A DNA stretch of 64,000 nucleotides from NCBI GenBank assembly GCA_002083395.1, contig LWDH01000030.1:35277-99276 (forward strand), in the 5' to 3' direction. Positions 55,585 through 64,000 of this stretch are shown here, piece by piece (within the stretch, counting starts at the first letter, position 1; the number at the start of each line of letters is the position of its first letter). The translations under genes and the position numbers were made by a program. A model generated the notes under the pieces. It saw only the letters and a list, made by a program, of their open reading frames with translations, searched no databases and was not told the origin of the DNA. This stretch comes from Proteobacteria bacterium SG_bin4. Lineage in GTDB: Bacteria > Pseudomonadota > Gammaproteobacteria > Burkholderiales > Nitrosomonadaceae.

Positions 55585-56371
55585 GCAACTGTTCCTGCAC
55601 TAAATTCTGGTATTGTTCAAAGCGTTCGTTCCAGAATACGAGTTCCAGCGAACCATCCGGATGTTCCAGCAGCGTCGAGCAGCTTTCCACCCAATCACCA
55701 TCGTTACAGTACAGAACCGAGTTGATTTCCCGCAATTCGGCATGATGAATGTGGCCGCACACCACGCCATCGACACCCCGTTCCTTGGCAAGATGAGCCA
55801 GCGCGTCTTCAAAACTGCTGATGTAGCTGACCGCATTCTTCACTTTCAACTTCAGGTAGGCCGATAGCGACCAATAGGAATAACCGAAGAATTTGCGCAA
55901 ACCGTTCAAATAATGGCTCAGATCCAGCAACGCGTCATACGCGACATTACCGAGCTTCGCCAGCCATCGGCTATGTTTGACGATCATATCGAATTCGTCG
56001 CCGTGCATCACCAGCAGTTTCCTGCCGTCCGTGGTGGTATGCACGTAATCCTGATGGATCTCCACATTACCGAATACATGGCCGACACAATCACGCAGCG
56101 CCTCATCATGATTACCCGGCACATAAATCACCTTGGTGCCGTGTTTGGCTTTTCCCAGAATGGAGCGGACTACATTGGTATGCTGCTGCGGCCAGTAAGG
56201 CGTTTTTTTGATGCTCCAGAAATCGACGATATCGCCAACCAGAAAAAGATAATCGGTTTCCACCGAATGCAAGAAATGCAACAATGCTTCCGCCTGACAA
56301 CCGTGGAAACCGAGGTGAACATCGGAAATCCACACACTTCTAACTTTGATCGGCGTTTTGTCTGTCATCAT
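55562..56371 (-). CDS. LpxH-like metallophosphoesterase
   Basis: A 269-residue calcineurin-like phosphoesterase. Metal motifs: ISDVHLG, VGDIVDFW, PGNHDE, VMHGDEFD and CGHIHHAE. It resembles the UDP-2,3-diacylglucosamine diphosphatase (LpxH) family, but is longer than classic LpxH of about 240 residues. Substrate could be UDP-diacylglucosamine or another lipid pyrophosphate. It is the first gene of the four-gene lipid cluster; ATG 56371 and ATG 56368 are both possible starts. Confidence 0.82.
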   Translation of the reverse strand: MMTDKTPIKVRSVWISDVHLGFHGCQAEALLHFLHSVETDYLFLVGDIVDFWSIKKTPYWPQQHTNVVRSILGKAKHGTKVIYVPGNHDEALRDCVGHVFGNVEIHQDYVHTTTDGRKLLVMHGDEFDMIVKHSRWLAKLGNVAYDALLDLSHYLNGLRKFFGYSYWSLSAYLKLKVKNAVSYISSFEDALAHLAKERGVDGVVCGHIHHAELREINSVLYCNDGDWVESCSTLLEHPDGSLELVFWNERFEQYQNLVQEQLLASREAA

Positions 56372-56471
56372 GAATGCCCTTATAGGATATTGATGACACG
56401 AAAGTTTAGAGCGGTATTGTTAAGCGCATTTGAACAGTTGATGAAATATTCATGAACGTTTGATGAAGCGA

Positions 56472-57191
56472 TCAGACCCTGAAGCAGCAAGCGGAGAACG
56501 ATCGCACGCCGTTCACCGGATAGGTTTCATCGGCAACGATTTGAAAAGACGATGAATCCAGCCGAGCATCCTGAACCGGCAGCGAATCCACCGCGAGCAA
56601 TTCGCTCGCGATATCCGCTGGGCTCAAATCGCAATGGGCGCCGCGGATCAGTCCGACCAGCTTTAACGCATCCACGCCAAAGGATTCTAGGCTCAACGAC
56701 TCAAAATAGACTTTTTTGCCTTTGGAGTCGATCTGGCAAAAATGATCGTGCAGGTGACACAGCATTCGAATTTCTTTTTCGTAACCCCAGCTTGAGAATT
56801 TGGTTGAGATTAATTGATTCAAATCGGATTCATCAAAACCGCCGCGCTGAATCGCGGCATCGACATCCAGCTTAAAGCGCTCCGGCTGATAATCGATACG
56901 AATCGCTATTTCATCTGGAATTTCAAACACCAATGCCACACCGCGATGGGCATCGGCATAATGACTCCACAGCACGGGATCTTGATAGCTTTTAGAAAAA
57001 CAAATGACGCCATTGCACTCATTCATTTGATTTTTGAATATTTCCAGTTTGGTTTGGGTATCGCTATTGGAGAAATCGGCAGCGCACAACTGAAACGGAT
57101 CGCTTAGTTCATTGATGCGGGCAATTTTCAGGCGGCGGTCACGCAAAGCTCTGAGTGCGAATTCGGAAGGAGTGAAGTAGTAGACAATCAT
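56472..57191 (-). CDS. DUF2971 domain protein
   Basis: A 239-residue soluble protein. YYFTPSEFALRALRDRRLKI near the start and CFSKSYQDPVLWSHYADAHRG with the invariant WSHYA segment identify DUF2971. The function is unknown; the family is common in accessory regions. It lies between the lipid cluster and the membrane-anchored orphan, both on the same strand. Confidence 0.8.
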   Translation of the reverse strand: MIVYYFTPSEFALRALRDRRLKIARINELSDPFQLCAADFSNSDTQTKLEIFKNQMNECNGVICFSKSYQDPVLWSHYADAHRGVALVFEIPDEIAIRIDYQPERFKLDVDAAIQRGGFDESDLNQLISTKFSSWGYEKEIRMLCHLHDHFCQIDSKGKKVYFESLSLESFGVDALKLVGLIRGAHCDLSPADIASELLAVDSLPVQDARLDSSSFQIVADETYPVNGVRSFSACCFRV

Positions 57192-57254
57192 TAATTGATC
57201 ATCTTAAGCAGCAGTTGCATATATTGAAGTAAATTTTCAATGTAAGACTTACCA

Positions 57255-57707
57255 TTATTCATTTACTTCAGGCATAAAAATATCAAGACAGCAACAAATA
57301 TTCCTTTTTCGATAAGCAATTTCTTCATAGATTCTTGTTTCATCTGGAAGTGAATATAAACCAGACGCCAAAGACTGAATCTGTTGGGAAGCTTTTAATA
57401 TATTTTCTTGTGATGGAAAACCAAAAACAGATGTTAAACAATTGCTTTTTCTTATCCATTTTGGAATCAAATAAAACGATGCTTGAAGTTTTGCTGCAAG
57501 CTCGTTCAAGTGATCATAAATTTCATGTGCTTTATCCTTGTTAATGGGTCGATTTGAAATATCCTTATTGTATTTAATCAACGAATGTGAAATGAGCCCA
57601 ATAGTTCTTTTCATTTCTTGAGCAGGTTCAATTACAAGTTTAAGTATGAACTGCCCTCCTACAAAGGTAACTATTGCAGCAATTGTTCCTAAAACAAAAT
57701 CGATCAT
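57255..57707 (-). CDS. Membrane-anchored protein of unknown function
   Basis: A 150-residue protein with one N-terminal transmembrane helix (IDFVLGTIAAIVTFVGGQFI) followed by VIEPAQEMKRTIGLISHSLIKY and a soluble helical domain. Three cysteines near the end (ICCCLDI) are unusual. I know no function for such proteins, though similar IEP..(E/Q).. orphan proteins occur in other bacteria. AGAGG before the ATG supports 57707 over 57713. It begins 40 bases after thrC ends on the same strand and may be co-transcribed. Confidence 0.6.
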   Translation of the reverse strand: MIDFVLGTIAAIVTFVGGQFILKLVIEPAQEMKRTIGLISHSLIKYNKDISNRPINKDKAHEIYDHLNELAAKLQASFYLIPKWIRKSNCLTSVFGFPSQENILKASQQIQSLASGLYSLPDETRIYEEIAYRKRNICCCLDIFMPEVNE

Positions 57708-57747
57708 CAACACCTCTAACTCAAACTTTACAAATTAACTTACATAG

Positions 57748-59157
57748 CTACCCTGTACTGTTATCAATATAATCTTTGATCGCCGCCACATCCGCATCCT
57801 TCACCACAAACCGCTGCGGTAAGTCTTCCAGATTCTCGAAACCCGCTGGCCGTTCGGGTTCTCGGCCGATGGCTTCCTGGATGCTTTCGGCAAATTTCGC
57901 GGGTAACGCGGTTTCGAGACAAATCAGCGGCACGCCGGTTTCGCGGTGCGCCTGGCCGACTCTGAGGCCGTCGGCGGTGTGGGTGTCAACCAACACGCGA
58001 TAGCGTTGGTAGATGTCGCGGATGGTGCTGATGCGCGCGGCGTGGTTGCTGCTGCCGGAGACGAAGCCATAGTCTTGGATTTTGGCGAATAGTGGCGTTT
58101 GGGATAAATCGAAAGGCTGGCCTTTGTCGACTGCCGCCCAGAGTTCCTTGACTTGCTGCGCATTGCGTCCGGTCAGGTCGAAGATGAAACGTTCGAAGTT
58201 GGATGCCTTAGAGATATCCATCGACGGGCTGCTGGTGTGCCGGGTCTCGGTGGTCGTACGCGGACGGTACACGCCGGTGCGGAAAAATTCGTCGAGTACG
58301 TCGTTTTCGTTAGTTGCGAGAATCAGGCGTTTGATCGGCAATCCCATCATGCGGGCGACATGACCGGCGCAGATGTTGCCGAAATTGCCAGACGGCACGG
58401 CGAACGAAACTTGCTCGTCGTTATTTTTGGTCGCGGCGAAATAGCCTTTGAAGTAATACACCACTTGCGCGACGATGCGCGCCCAGTTGATCGAGTTGAC
58501 CGTGCCGATGCGGTGCGCTTCCTTGTACGCATGATCGTTGCTAACCGCTTTGACGATGTCCTGGCAATCGTCGAACACGCCGCGAATGGCGATGTTGAAA
58601 ATGTTCTTATCTTGCAGCGAAAACATTTGCGCCGTTTGGAAGCGGCTCATCTTGCCGAGTGGCGACAGCATGAACACGCGGATGCCGCGTTTGCCACGCA
58701 TCGCGTATTCGGCGCTGGAGCCGGTGTCACCCGAAGTCGCGCCGAGGATGTTCAATTCGTCGCCGGTTTTATCCAACTGGTATTGGAACAAGTTGCCGAG
58801 CAACTGCATCGCGATGTCTTTGAACGCCAGCGTCGGACCATTCGACAATCCCAAGATATGCAATCCCGGTTCCAGCGTCTTCAGCGGCGTGATGTCCGGC
58901 GTTCCGAACACTTCGGCGGTATAGGTCTGGTTGATGATGCTGCGCAAATCGTCCGCCGGAATATCGTCGACGAAGCGCGACAGAATTTCGAACGCCAGCG
59001 CCGGGTAGCTTAGCCCCCGCCAAGCGGACAATTCCGCTGCGGTGATTTTGGGGTACGCTTCCGGAATCGCCAAGCCGCCATCCGGCGCCAAGCCGCTCAG
59101 CAGGATTTCGGAAAAGGTTTTGGGCGGCATGCCGCCGCGGGTAGAAATATAACGCAT
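57748..59157 (-). CDS. thrC: Threonine synthase
   Basis: A 469-residue PLP enzyme converting phosphohomoserine to threonine. MRYISTRGGMPPKTFSE is the family N terminus, LAFKDIAMQLLG holds the PLP lysine, and ATSGDTGSSAEYAM the phosphate loop. ATG 59157 is preceded by GAAGAG; a longer frame to 59247 has no support. Third gene of alaA-hom-thrC, 91 bases after hom. Confidence 0.95.
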   Translation of the reverse strand: MRYISTRGGMPPKTFSEILLSGLAPDGGLAIPEAYPKITAAELSAWRGLSYPALAFEILSRFVDDIPADDLRSIINQTYTAEVFGTPDITPLKTLEPGLHILGLSNGPTLAFKDIAMQLLGNLFQYQLDKTGDELNILGATSGDTGSSAEYAMRGKRGIRVFMLSPLGKMSRFQTAQMFSLQDKNIFNIAIRGVFDDCQDIVKAVSNDHAYKEAHRIGTVNSINWARIVAQVVYYFKGYFAATKNNDEQVSFAVPSGNFGNICAGHVARMMGLPIKRLILATNENDVLDEFFRTGVYRPRTTTETRHTSSPSMDISKASNFERFIFDLTGRNAQQVKELWAAVDKGQPFDLSQTPLFAKIQDYGFVSGSSNHAARISTIRDIYQRYRVLVDTHTADGLRVGQAHRETGVPLICLETALPAKFAESIQEAIGREPERPAGFENLEDLPQRFVVKDADVAAIKDYIDNSTG

Positions 59158-59248
59158 GGTTGATCTCTTCAGGTTATGCAGCAGCGAGAGGCCGGGGATA
59201 CGGCAAGCGCCATCGAAGCAGTCTGCCGCGTTGCCGCCGGATTCCACA

Positions 59249-60562
59249 TTAATTATTCAATTCTTCGATGCGCAAGCGGAATACTTTACCGGTAACAACC
59301 GGCAGCGCTTCGATGCGGCTGATGGCTGCGTTGATGTTTTTCTCAACCGTCAAATGCGTCAGCATGATGACACTGACTTGATCGGATTCGTCGCTCGCCT
59401 CTTTTTGCAGCAACGCGCTGATCGAAATATTTTGCTCCGCAACGATGCGGGTGATTTCCGCCATCACGCCGGGCTTGTCGATCACTTGGATGCGCAAATA
59501 ATAAGAACTTTCCACGTCTTCCATCGGAATCACCGGTGTATCGGACAGCAAATCCGGCTGGAACGATAGCGGCGGTACTCGATGCATCGGATCGGCGGTG
59601 TGCAGGCGCGTGACATCAACCAGATCGGCGATCACCGAACTGGCGGTCGGCTCGGCTCCGGCACCGGCGCCGTAATACAGCGTGGCGCCAACGGCATCGC
59701 CTTTGACCACAATCGCGTTCATCACGCCTTCAACGTTGGCAATCAGGCGGCGCACCGGAATCAATGTCGGGTGTACGCGCAATTCGATGCCTTTTTCGAC
59801 GCGCTTGGTGATGCCGAGCAATTTGATACGGTATCCCAATTCTTCGGCGTAGCGGATATCTTCGCCGGTCAGTTTGGTAATACCCTCTGTATACACTTTG
59901 CTGAATTGCACCGGAATACCGAATGCAATCGCCGACATCAGCGTGATCTTATGGGCCGCGTCGATGCCTTCGATATCGTACGTCGGGTCGGCTTCGGCAT
60001 AACCAAGCTTTTGCGCTTGCGCCAATACCGTTTCGAACGATAAGCCTTTGTCGCGCATTTCCGACAGGATGAAATTCGATGTACCGTTGATGATGCCCGC
60101 GATCCAAGTGATACGATTGGCCGTCAATCCTTCGCGCAATGCTTTGATGATCGGAATACCACCGGCGACTGCCGCTTCAAACGCAACGATGACGCCTTTG
60201 GCGCGCGCAGCCGCGAAAATTTCGGTACCGTGATTGGCCAGCAATGCTTTATTCGCAGTCACCACATGTTTGCCGTTGGCGATGGCTTCCAGGATCAGTT
60301 CCTTGGCAATGGTTTGACCGCCGATCAATTCGACGACGATATCAATATCGGGATTGCGTGTCACCTCGTGACCATCCGAAGTGACAATGACACCGGAATC
60401 GGCCAGGCTGCGCGCCCTTTCCAAGTTAGTATCGGCAATCATTTTGACGACAATTCCCCGGCCTGCTCGACGCGCGATTTCTTCTTGATTGCGTTTTAAA
60501 ACGGTGTAGGTTCCGCCACCGACGGTTCCAACGCCCAATAAACCTATTTGTATCGGATTCAT
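59249..60562 (-). CDS. hom: Homoserine dehydrogenase
   Basis: A 437-residue NAD(P)H enzyme reducing aspartate semialdehyde to homoserine. The N-terminal Rossmann motif GLLGVGTVGGGTYTVL, the catalytic region with NGTSNFILSEM and the C-terminal ACT domain (YYLRIQVIDKPGVMAEITRI) are present. The ACT domain suggests threonine feedback. It lies between alaA and thrC. Confidence 0.96.
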   Translation of the reverse strand: MNPIQIGLLGVGTVGGGTYTVLKRNQEEIARRAGRGIVVKMIADTNLERARSLADSGVIVTSDGHEVTRNPDIDIVVELIGGQTIAKELILEAIANGKHVVTANKALLANHGTEIFAAARAKGVIVAFEAAVAGGIPIIKALREGLTANRITWIAGIINGTSNFILSEMRDKGLSFETVLAQAQKLGYAEADPTYDIEGIDAAHKITLMSAIAFGIPVQFSKVYTEGITKLTGEDIRYAEELGYRIKLLGITKRVEKGIELRVHPTLIPVRRLIANVEGVMNAIVVKGDAVGATLYYGAGAGAEPTASSVIADLVDVTRLHTADPMHRVPPLSFQPDLLSDTPVIPMEDVESSYYLRIQVIDKPGVMAEITRIVAEQNISISALLQKEASDESDQVSVIMLTHLTVEKNINAAISRIEALPVVTGKVFRLRIEELNN

Positions 60563-60692
60563 AATGTTATATCGTAAAAAAACTGAAAATAATGCGGTAC
60601 CGAATTATAAGCGAGAAATAGAATTAGTGCCCGGTTAGCACCAAAACTTACCTCGAGAACCTGTGGAAGTGGAAAAGCTGGATGAAAGCCAG

Positions 60693-61922
60693 CTAATTGG
60701 TACCGTGACGTTTGCGGTAACGTTGCAGAAAATGCGCGATTCGTCCGATTGCTTCGGTCAAATCGTCGGTGTTGGGCAGAAATACGACGCGGAAATGATC
60801 CGGATGTTTCCAGTTGAAACCGGTGCCTTGCACCAGCAACACTTTTTCTTCCAGCAGCAAATCGAGTACCAATTGTTGATCGTCTGACACCGGATAAATT
60901 TCCGGATCTAACCTTGGAAACAGATACAGCGCCGACTTCGGCTTGACGCACGTCACACCCGGAATTTCGGTCAACAGTTGCCACGCGACATCGCGTTGTT
61001 TCATCAACCGGCCGGTCGGCATGGTCAAATCGTAAATGCTTTGATACCCGCCGAGCGCGGTTTGAATACCGAACTGCGACGGCACATTGGCACAGAGCCG
61101 CATCGAAGCGAGCATATTCAACCCGGCAATGTAATCGCGCGCGTGCGTTTTTTCTCCGGATACCACCGCCCAACCGGAACGGAAACCTGCAGCACGGTAA
61201 TTTTTCGACAACCCGTTAAACGTGATGAACAACACATCGTCAGCCAATGAAGCAATCGACGTATGCGCCGCGTCTTCGTAGAGAATCTTGTCGTAAATTT
61301 CATCGGCATAGATGATTAACTGGTGCTGGCGAGCGATCTCGATGATGTCGAGCAACAGTCCTTTCGGATACAGTGCACCGGTTGGATTGTTCGGATTGAT
61401 GATAACGATGGCGCGCGTTCTCGAATTGATTTTGGCGCGAATGTCATCCAGATCCGGCAACCAACTATTTGCTTCGTTGCACTCGTAATGCCGCGCGACA
61501 CCACCCGAAAGTACCACAGCCGCCGTCCATAGCGGATAATCCGGCATCGGGATCAACACTTCGTCACCGTTATCGAGCAATGCTTGCATCGTTAACACCA
61601 CCAGCTCGGATACGCCGTTGCCGATAAAAATATCATCGAGCTGCACATTTTTGATTTGCTTTTCCTGCGTGTAATGCATGATCGCTTTGCGTGCGGCAAA
61701 CAAACCTTTGGAATCGCAATAGCCTGATGCATCGGACAAATTGCGAATGACATCCTGCAAAATTTCTTCCGGTACATCAAAGCCAAAAGTCGCCGGATTG
61801 CCGATGTTGAGCTTGATAATGTGATGACCTTCCTCTTCCATTTGCTTGGCGCGTTCCATTACCGGACCACGGATGTCATAACATACATTGGTAAGTTTGC
61901 TGGATTTTAGAATTGGACGCAT
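60693..61922 (-). CDS. alaA: Alanine-synthesising aminotransferase AlaA
   Basis: A 409-residue class I/II PLP aminotransferase. YPLWTAAVVLSGG, NPNNPTGALY and FNGLSKNYRAAGFRSGW with the PLP lysine identify it, and it matches AlaA-like glutamate-pyruvate transaminases. In betaproteobacteria this gene is commonly placed ahead of hom and thrC. The gap to hom is 130 bases. Confidence 0.92.
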   Translation of the reverse strand: MRPILKSSKLTNVCYDIRGPVMERAKQMEEEGHHIIKLNIGNPATFGFDVPEEILQDVIRNLSDASGYCDSKGLFAARKAIMHYTQEKQIKNVQLDDIFIGNGVSELVVLTMQALLDNGDEVLIPMPDYPLWTAAVVLSGGVARHYECNEANSWLPDLDDIRAKINSRTRAIVIINPNNPTGALYPKGLLLDIIEIARQHQLIIYADEIYDKILYEDAAHTSIASLADDVLFITFNGLSKNYRAAGFRSGWAVVSGEKTHARDYIAGLNMLASMRLCANVPSQFGIQTALGGYQSIYDLTMPTGRLMKQRDVAWQLLTEIPGVTCVKPKSALYLFPRLDPEIYPVSDDQQLVLDLLLEEKVLLVQGTGFNWKHPDHFRVVFLPNTDDLTEAIGRIAHFLQRYRKRHGTN

Positions 61923-61970
61923 GGTAATAGCATGAACCGCAGAGAAAAATTACTGGCTGTAAAACTTGGC

Positions 61971-61976
61971 ATTATA
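61971..61976 (-). promoter_or_regulatory. Minus-10 element of the alaA-hom-thrC operon
   Basis: On the minus strand a consensus TATAAT lies 49 bases before the alaA ATG. The -35 region is weak. Confidence 0.5.
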
Positions 61977-62045
61977 TACGCTAACTCTGTTATTCCACAT
62001 CGAAACACACAGATCTTTCTCCTCAAATTCTTTTTATGCGATCCT

Positions 62046-62064
62046 ATTCTGAAAAAAACAGAAT
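62046..62064 (-). terminator. Hairpin after the RhlE-type helicase gene
   Basis: ATTCTG (62046-62051) and CAGAAT (62059-62064) form a 6-bp stem around a seven-base A/T loop, 44 bases after the helicase stop. A weak terminator candidate. Confidence 0.35.
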
Positions 62065-62107
62065 CGCACCCCGGATTATCTTGGGAGTGAAACTGAACAC
62101 TGTTGGA

Positions 62108-63613
62108 TTAATCCACTTTATTTCTAATTGCAGGAGAAATGAATAAGGCCGGTATTGGTTTTCTTGGATGTTGCCGATGCGCTGCTTTTTGTACCTTTCC
62201 ATCGCTCCCAGCTAATACTGAGTCGATATCCGGATAACTTGAAACATAAGGTTCTGTGAATAACGGATCGATAATTTTGTTGGTTTTGTTCTTTCGATTG
62301 GTATTCCTTGTGGTTTGCCCTTTATTGAGTCGCACCACGTTTTCATTGCTTTTCACAGAAGTTAAATCGTTTTTATTGCGGCGTGCACCGGATTTGTTCT
62401 TCTGACCAGTTACTGCGGTTTTATCATTAGAATCGAGCGGTTGCATTAAGTCTGATTCATCTCTTCTATTCACTTGTTCGACTTTCAGCTTAAATCCGAT
62501 AAGTTTCTCAATGCTCACAACCAGCTTACTTTCTTCCCTGCTAACTAATGAAATCGCGGTTCCTTTTCTTCCGGCTCGTCCAGTGCGTCCGATCCGATGG
62601 ACATAATCTTCCGGATTACCTGGCAATTCAAAATTAATCACGTGCGTCAGCTCTTCAATGTCTAATCCTCTGGCCGCGACGTCCGTCGCTACGAGTACGC
62701 GAACCATGCCTTGTTTAAATTCTTCCAGTGCTTTGGTTCGTTGCAACTGATTTCTATCTCCGTGAATCGCAGCACATGTTATGTCTCGACGGCATAACTG
62801 CTGCGCCAGCCGGTCGGCACTGTGTTTGGTTCTTGTAAATACCAATACTTGTTGCAATGCTTGTTGTGAAATTAGCTCTACCAGAAATTCCTGTTTTCTC
62901 TTGGTATCAACGGGGTATAAAACGTGAGAAATCAAATCACTCACTGAATTCTGTTTCGCGACTTCTATCGTTGCAGGATCAATTAAAATTTTACTCGCAA
63001 GTTTCTTAATCTCTTCAGAAAATGTTGCAGAGAACATCAAGTTTTGGCGTTTTTCCGGTAATAATTCAATTATTTGCTTGATATCTGGCAAGAACCCCAT
63101 ATCCAGCATCCGATCTGCCTCATCTAATACGAATATCTCCACTTTTGAAAGCACCAGGTTTTTTTGCTGTAGATGATCCATTAACCTTCCCGGTGTCGCC
63201 ACCAAGATTTCTACACCTGATCGGAGCGCTTCTATTTGCGCATCGATATTGACACCACCGTAAATCACAGCGGATTTGAGCAAGGAATATTTTCCGTACG
63301 TCTTAACGCTTTCGTAGACTTGTATCGCAAGTTCCCTGGTTGGTACCAGAATCAATACTCGAACCGGGTGCCGTGCTGGCGAAGTGCTGCTATTCGCATG
63401 AATCTCCAATCTTTGCAGCATCGGCAAGGTAAAACTTGCGGTTTTACCCGTTCCCGTCTGTGCTGCACCCATTACATCTTTGCCTGCTAGTATCACCGGA
63501 ATTGCTTGTGTTTGAATTGCCGTCGGTGTTGTATAACCTTCTTCGGAAACAGCGCGCAACAAATTAGTCGCCAGATCAAGCTGCTCAAAAGATTCAATTT
63601 TATTACTACTCAT
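62108..63613 (-). CDS. rhlE: DEAD-box RNA helicase, RhlE type
   Basis: A 501-residue ATP-dependent RNA helicase. Motifs are in order: AAQTGTGKTASF (I), PTRELA (Ia), VLDEADRMLDMGF (II), SAT (III) and HRIGRTGRAGRKG (VI). The helicase core fits RhlE. The C-terminal tail from about residue 380 is basic and Asn/Lys-rich (NKSGARRNKNDL, RNTNRKNKTNK), typical of an RNA-binding extension. It may assist ribosome assembly or cold growth. Confidence 0.93.
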   Translation of the reverse strand: MSSNKIESFEQLDLATNLLRAVSEEGYTTPTAIQTQAIPVILAGKDVMGAAQTGTGKTASFTLPMLQRLEIHANSSTSPARHPVRVLILVPTRELAIQVYESVKTYGKYSLLKSAVIYGGVNIDAQIEALRSGVEILVATPGRLMDHLQQKNLVLSKVEIFVLDEADRMLDMGFLPDIKQIIELLPEKRQNLMFSATFSEEIKKLASKILIDPATIEVAKQNSVSDLISHVLYPVDTKRKQEFLVELISQQALQQVLVFTRTKHSADRLAQQLCRRDITCAAIHGDRNQLQRTKALEEFKQGMVRVLVATDVAARGLDIEELTHVINFELPGNPEDYVHRIGRTGRAGRKGTAISLVSREESKLVVSIEKLIGFKLKVEQVNRRDESDLMQPLDSNDKTAVTGQKNKSGARRNKNDLTSVKSNENVVRLNKGQTTRNTNRKNKTNKIIDPLFTEPYVSSYPDIDSVLAGSDGKVQKAAHRQHPRKPIPALFISPAIRNKVD

Positions 63614-63684
63614 ATTTTACGAATGTTTTACCTTTTTTAGTTTTATGTTTTTATTTACATAAATTTACTTCGATTTCAAAACGA

Positions 63685-63721
63685 AAAGAACCCGTACAAA
63701 CTAAATTTGTACGGGTTCTTT
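63685..63721 (-). terminator. Strong terminator of the right-edge gene
   Basis: A perfect 16-bp stem (63685-63700 with 63706-63721) and 5-base loop, followed by T-rich sequence on the minus strand. It ends transcription of the gene entering from the right edge. Confidence 0.8.
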
Positions 63722-63800
63722 GATAGAAGAACTGTTCTCACTCAGATTCTTTGTTGCGCTGAATGACGATTGAATCAAAACTTAGACGATAGTCGACCAC

Positions 63801-64000
63801 TTACTCCTCATCTTCTTCGTCATCTTCATCGCCTTGGGATTCAGCCTCGCTTGCACTCGCTCCAGCCTCTCCCTCGTCTTCATCTTCTTCGTCTTCCTCG
63901 TCCCCACCCTCATCACTATCTTCGTCTTTCATCAGTACCATCTTGCCTGCAGCTAAACTCGCATTTAAGTCCGTCTTCGCTACTTCTTCATGGACCAAAT
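63801..64000 (-). CDS. Protein with acidic low-complexity tail, partial
   Basis: Only the last ~66 codons are in the window; the gene continues past the right edge. The visible part (EEVAKTDLNASLAAGKMVLM) is followed by a stretch of mostly Asp and Glu residues (DEGGDEEDEEDEDEGEAG), ending in EEDEE. An acidic, probably disordered C-terminal tail. The stop is TAA at 63801-63803 and the terminator at 63685-63721 follows. The family cannot be named from the tail. Confidence 0.6.
   Translation of the reverse strand, partial: LVHEEVAKTDLNASLAAGKMVLMKDEDSDEGGDEEDEEDEDEGEAGASASEAESQGDEDDEEDEE

Noticed and set aside
54655..56371. Patatin gene as a CapV-like anti-phage (CBASS) effector
   Set aside because: No cyclic-nucleotide synthase, Cap2/Cap3 or sensor gene is nearby; the gene overlaps a lipid phosphoesterase and fits lipid metabolism better.
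58153..59013. Long plus-strand open frame of 286 codons
   Set aside because: It lies antisense inside thrC, whose motifs are clear; the translation is rich in His, Arg and Asp as expected for a codon shadow.

Overview
The window is a 64 kb piece of a Gram-negative chromosome with dense, mostly housekeeping content. Gene order (rpsB-tsf-pyrH-frr-uppS-cdsA-dxr-rseP-bamA-skp-fabZ-rnhB, glyA-nrdR-ribD, alaA-hom-thrC, fimT-pilV-pilW-pilX-pilY1-pilE), RegB/RegA-type redox regulators, PEP-CTERM surface proteins and moderate GC point to a betaproteobacterium, most likely a Nitrosomonas-like member of the Nitrosomonadaceae. That placement is inference: no ammonia-oxidation gene or rRNA lies in the window.

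Layout. 0-4.5 kb: a truncated phytase/esterase-like protein, a PIN-PhoH ATPase and a PEP-CTERM PhoX-like protein. 4.9-7.9 kb: glyA-nrdR-ribD. 7.9-9.7 kb: regA and regB on the minus strand, with a RegA-box-like site upstream. 10-21.6 kb: a long plus-strand run for translation, isoprenoid and phospholipid precursors and outer-membrane assembly, ending in fabZ and an rnhB without a normal start codon. lpxD, lpxA and lpxB, common in this operon elsewhere, are absent. 21.7-25.7 kb: a second PEP-CTERM protein, slyD and mutS. 25.7-31.1 kb: a PAS-like protein with a C-terminal CxxC pair, then a 1517-residue CheB-CheR-PAS-GGDEF-EAL protein. 31.2-38.1 kb: cysK-cysE, a GlcG/HbpS protein, DUF2165, Tim44-like, DUF3293, a cytochrome c, rpiA and phoU. 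38.2-44.7 kb: the type IV minor-pilin/PilY1 operon.

44.8-51 kb: thiO, ispH, tRNA-Arg(CCT), a membrane-tethered PrxQ, a DksA-family protein, an Smr protein, trxB and a Tat-exported intradiol dioxygenase. 51-52.5 kb: a gene-poor stretch with a tiny CxxC-rich protein and a tiny lipoprotein diverging around a perfect FNR-type box, then a short MITE-like inverted-repeat element. 52.5-56.4 kb: a four-gene minus-strand lipid cluster (LpxH-like phosphoesterase, patatin, MJ1255-type glycosyltransferase, DAG-kinase-like lipid kinase). 56.5-57.7 kb: DUF2971 and a membrane-anchored orphan. 57.7-64 kb: thrC-hom-alaA, a RhlE-type helicase and the acidic tail of a gene running off the right edge.

No insertion sequence, prophage, CRISPR array or recognisable defence system was seen. 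The best candidates for something undescribed are the lipid cluster considered together with the missing lpx genes, the FNR-box divergon, the PAS/CxxC protein beside the giant chemotaxis/c-di-GMP hybrid, and the rnhB start.
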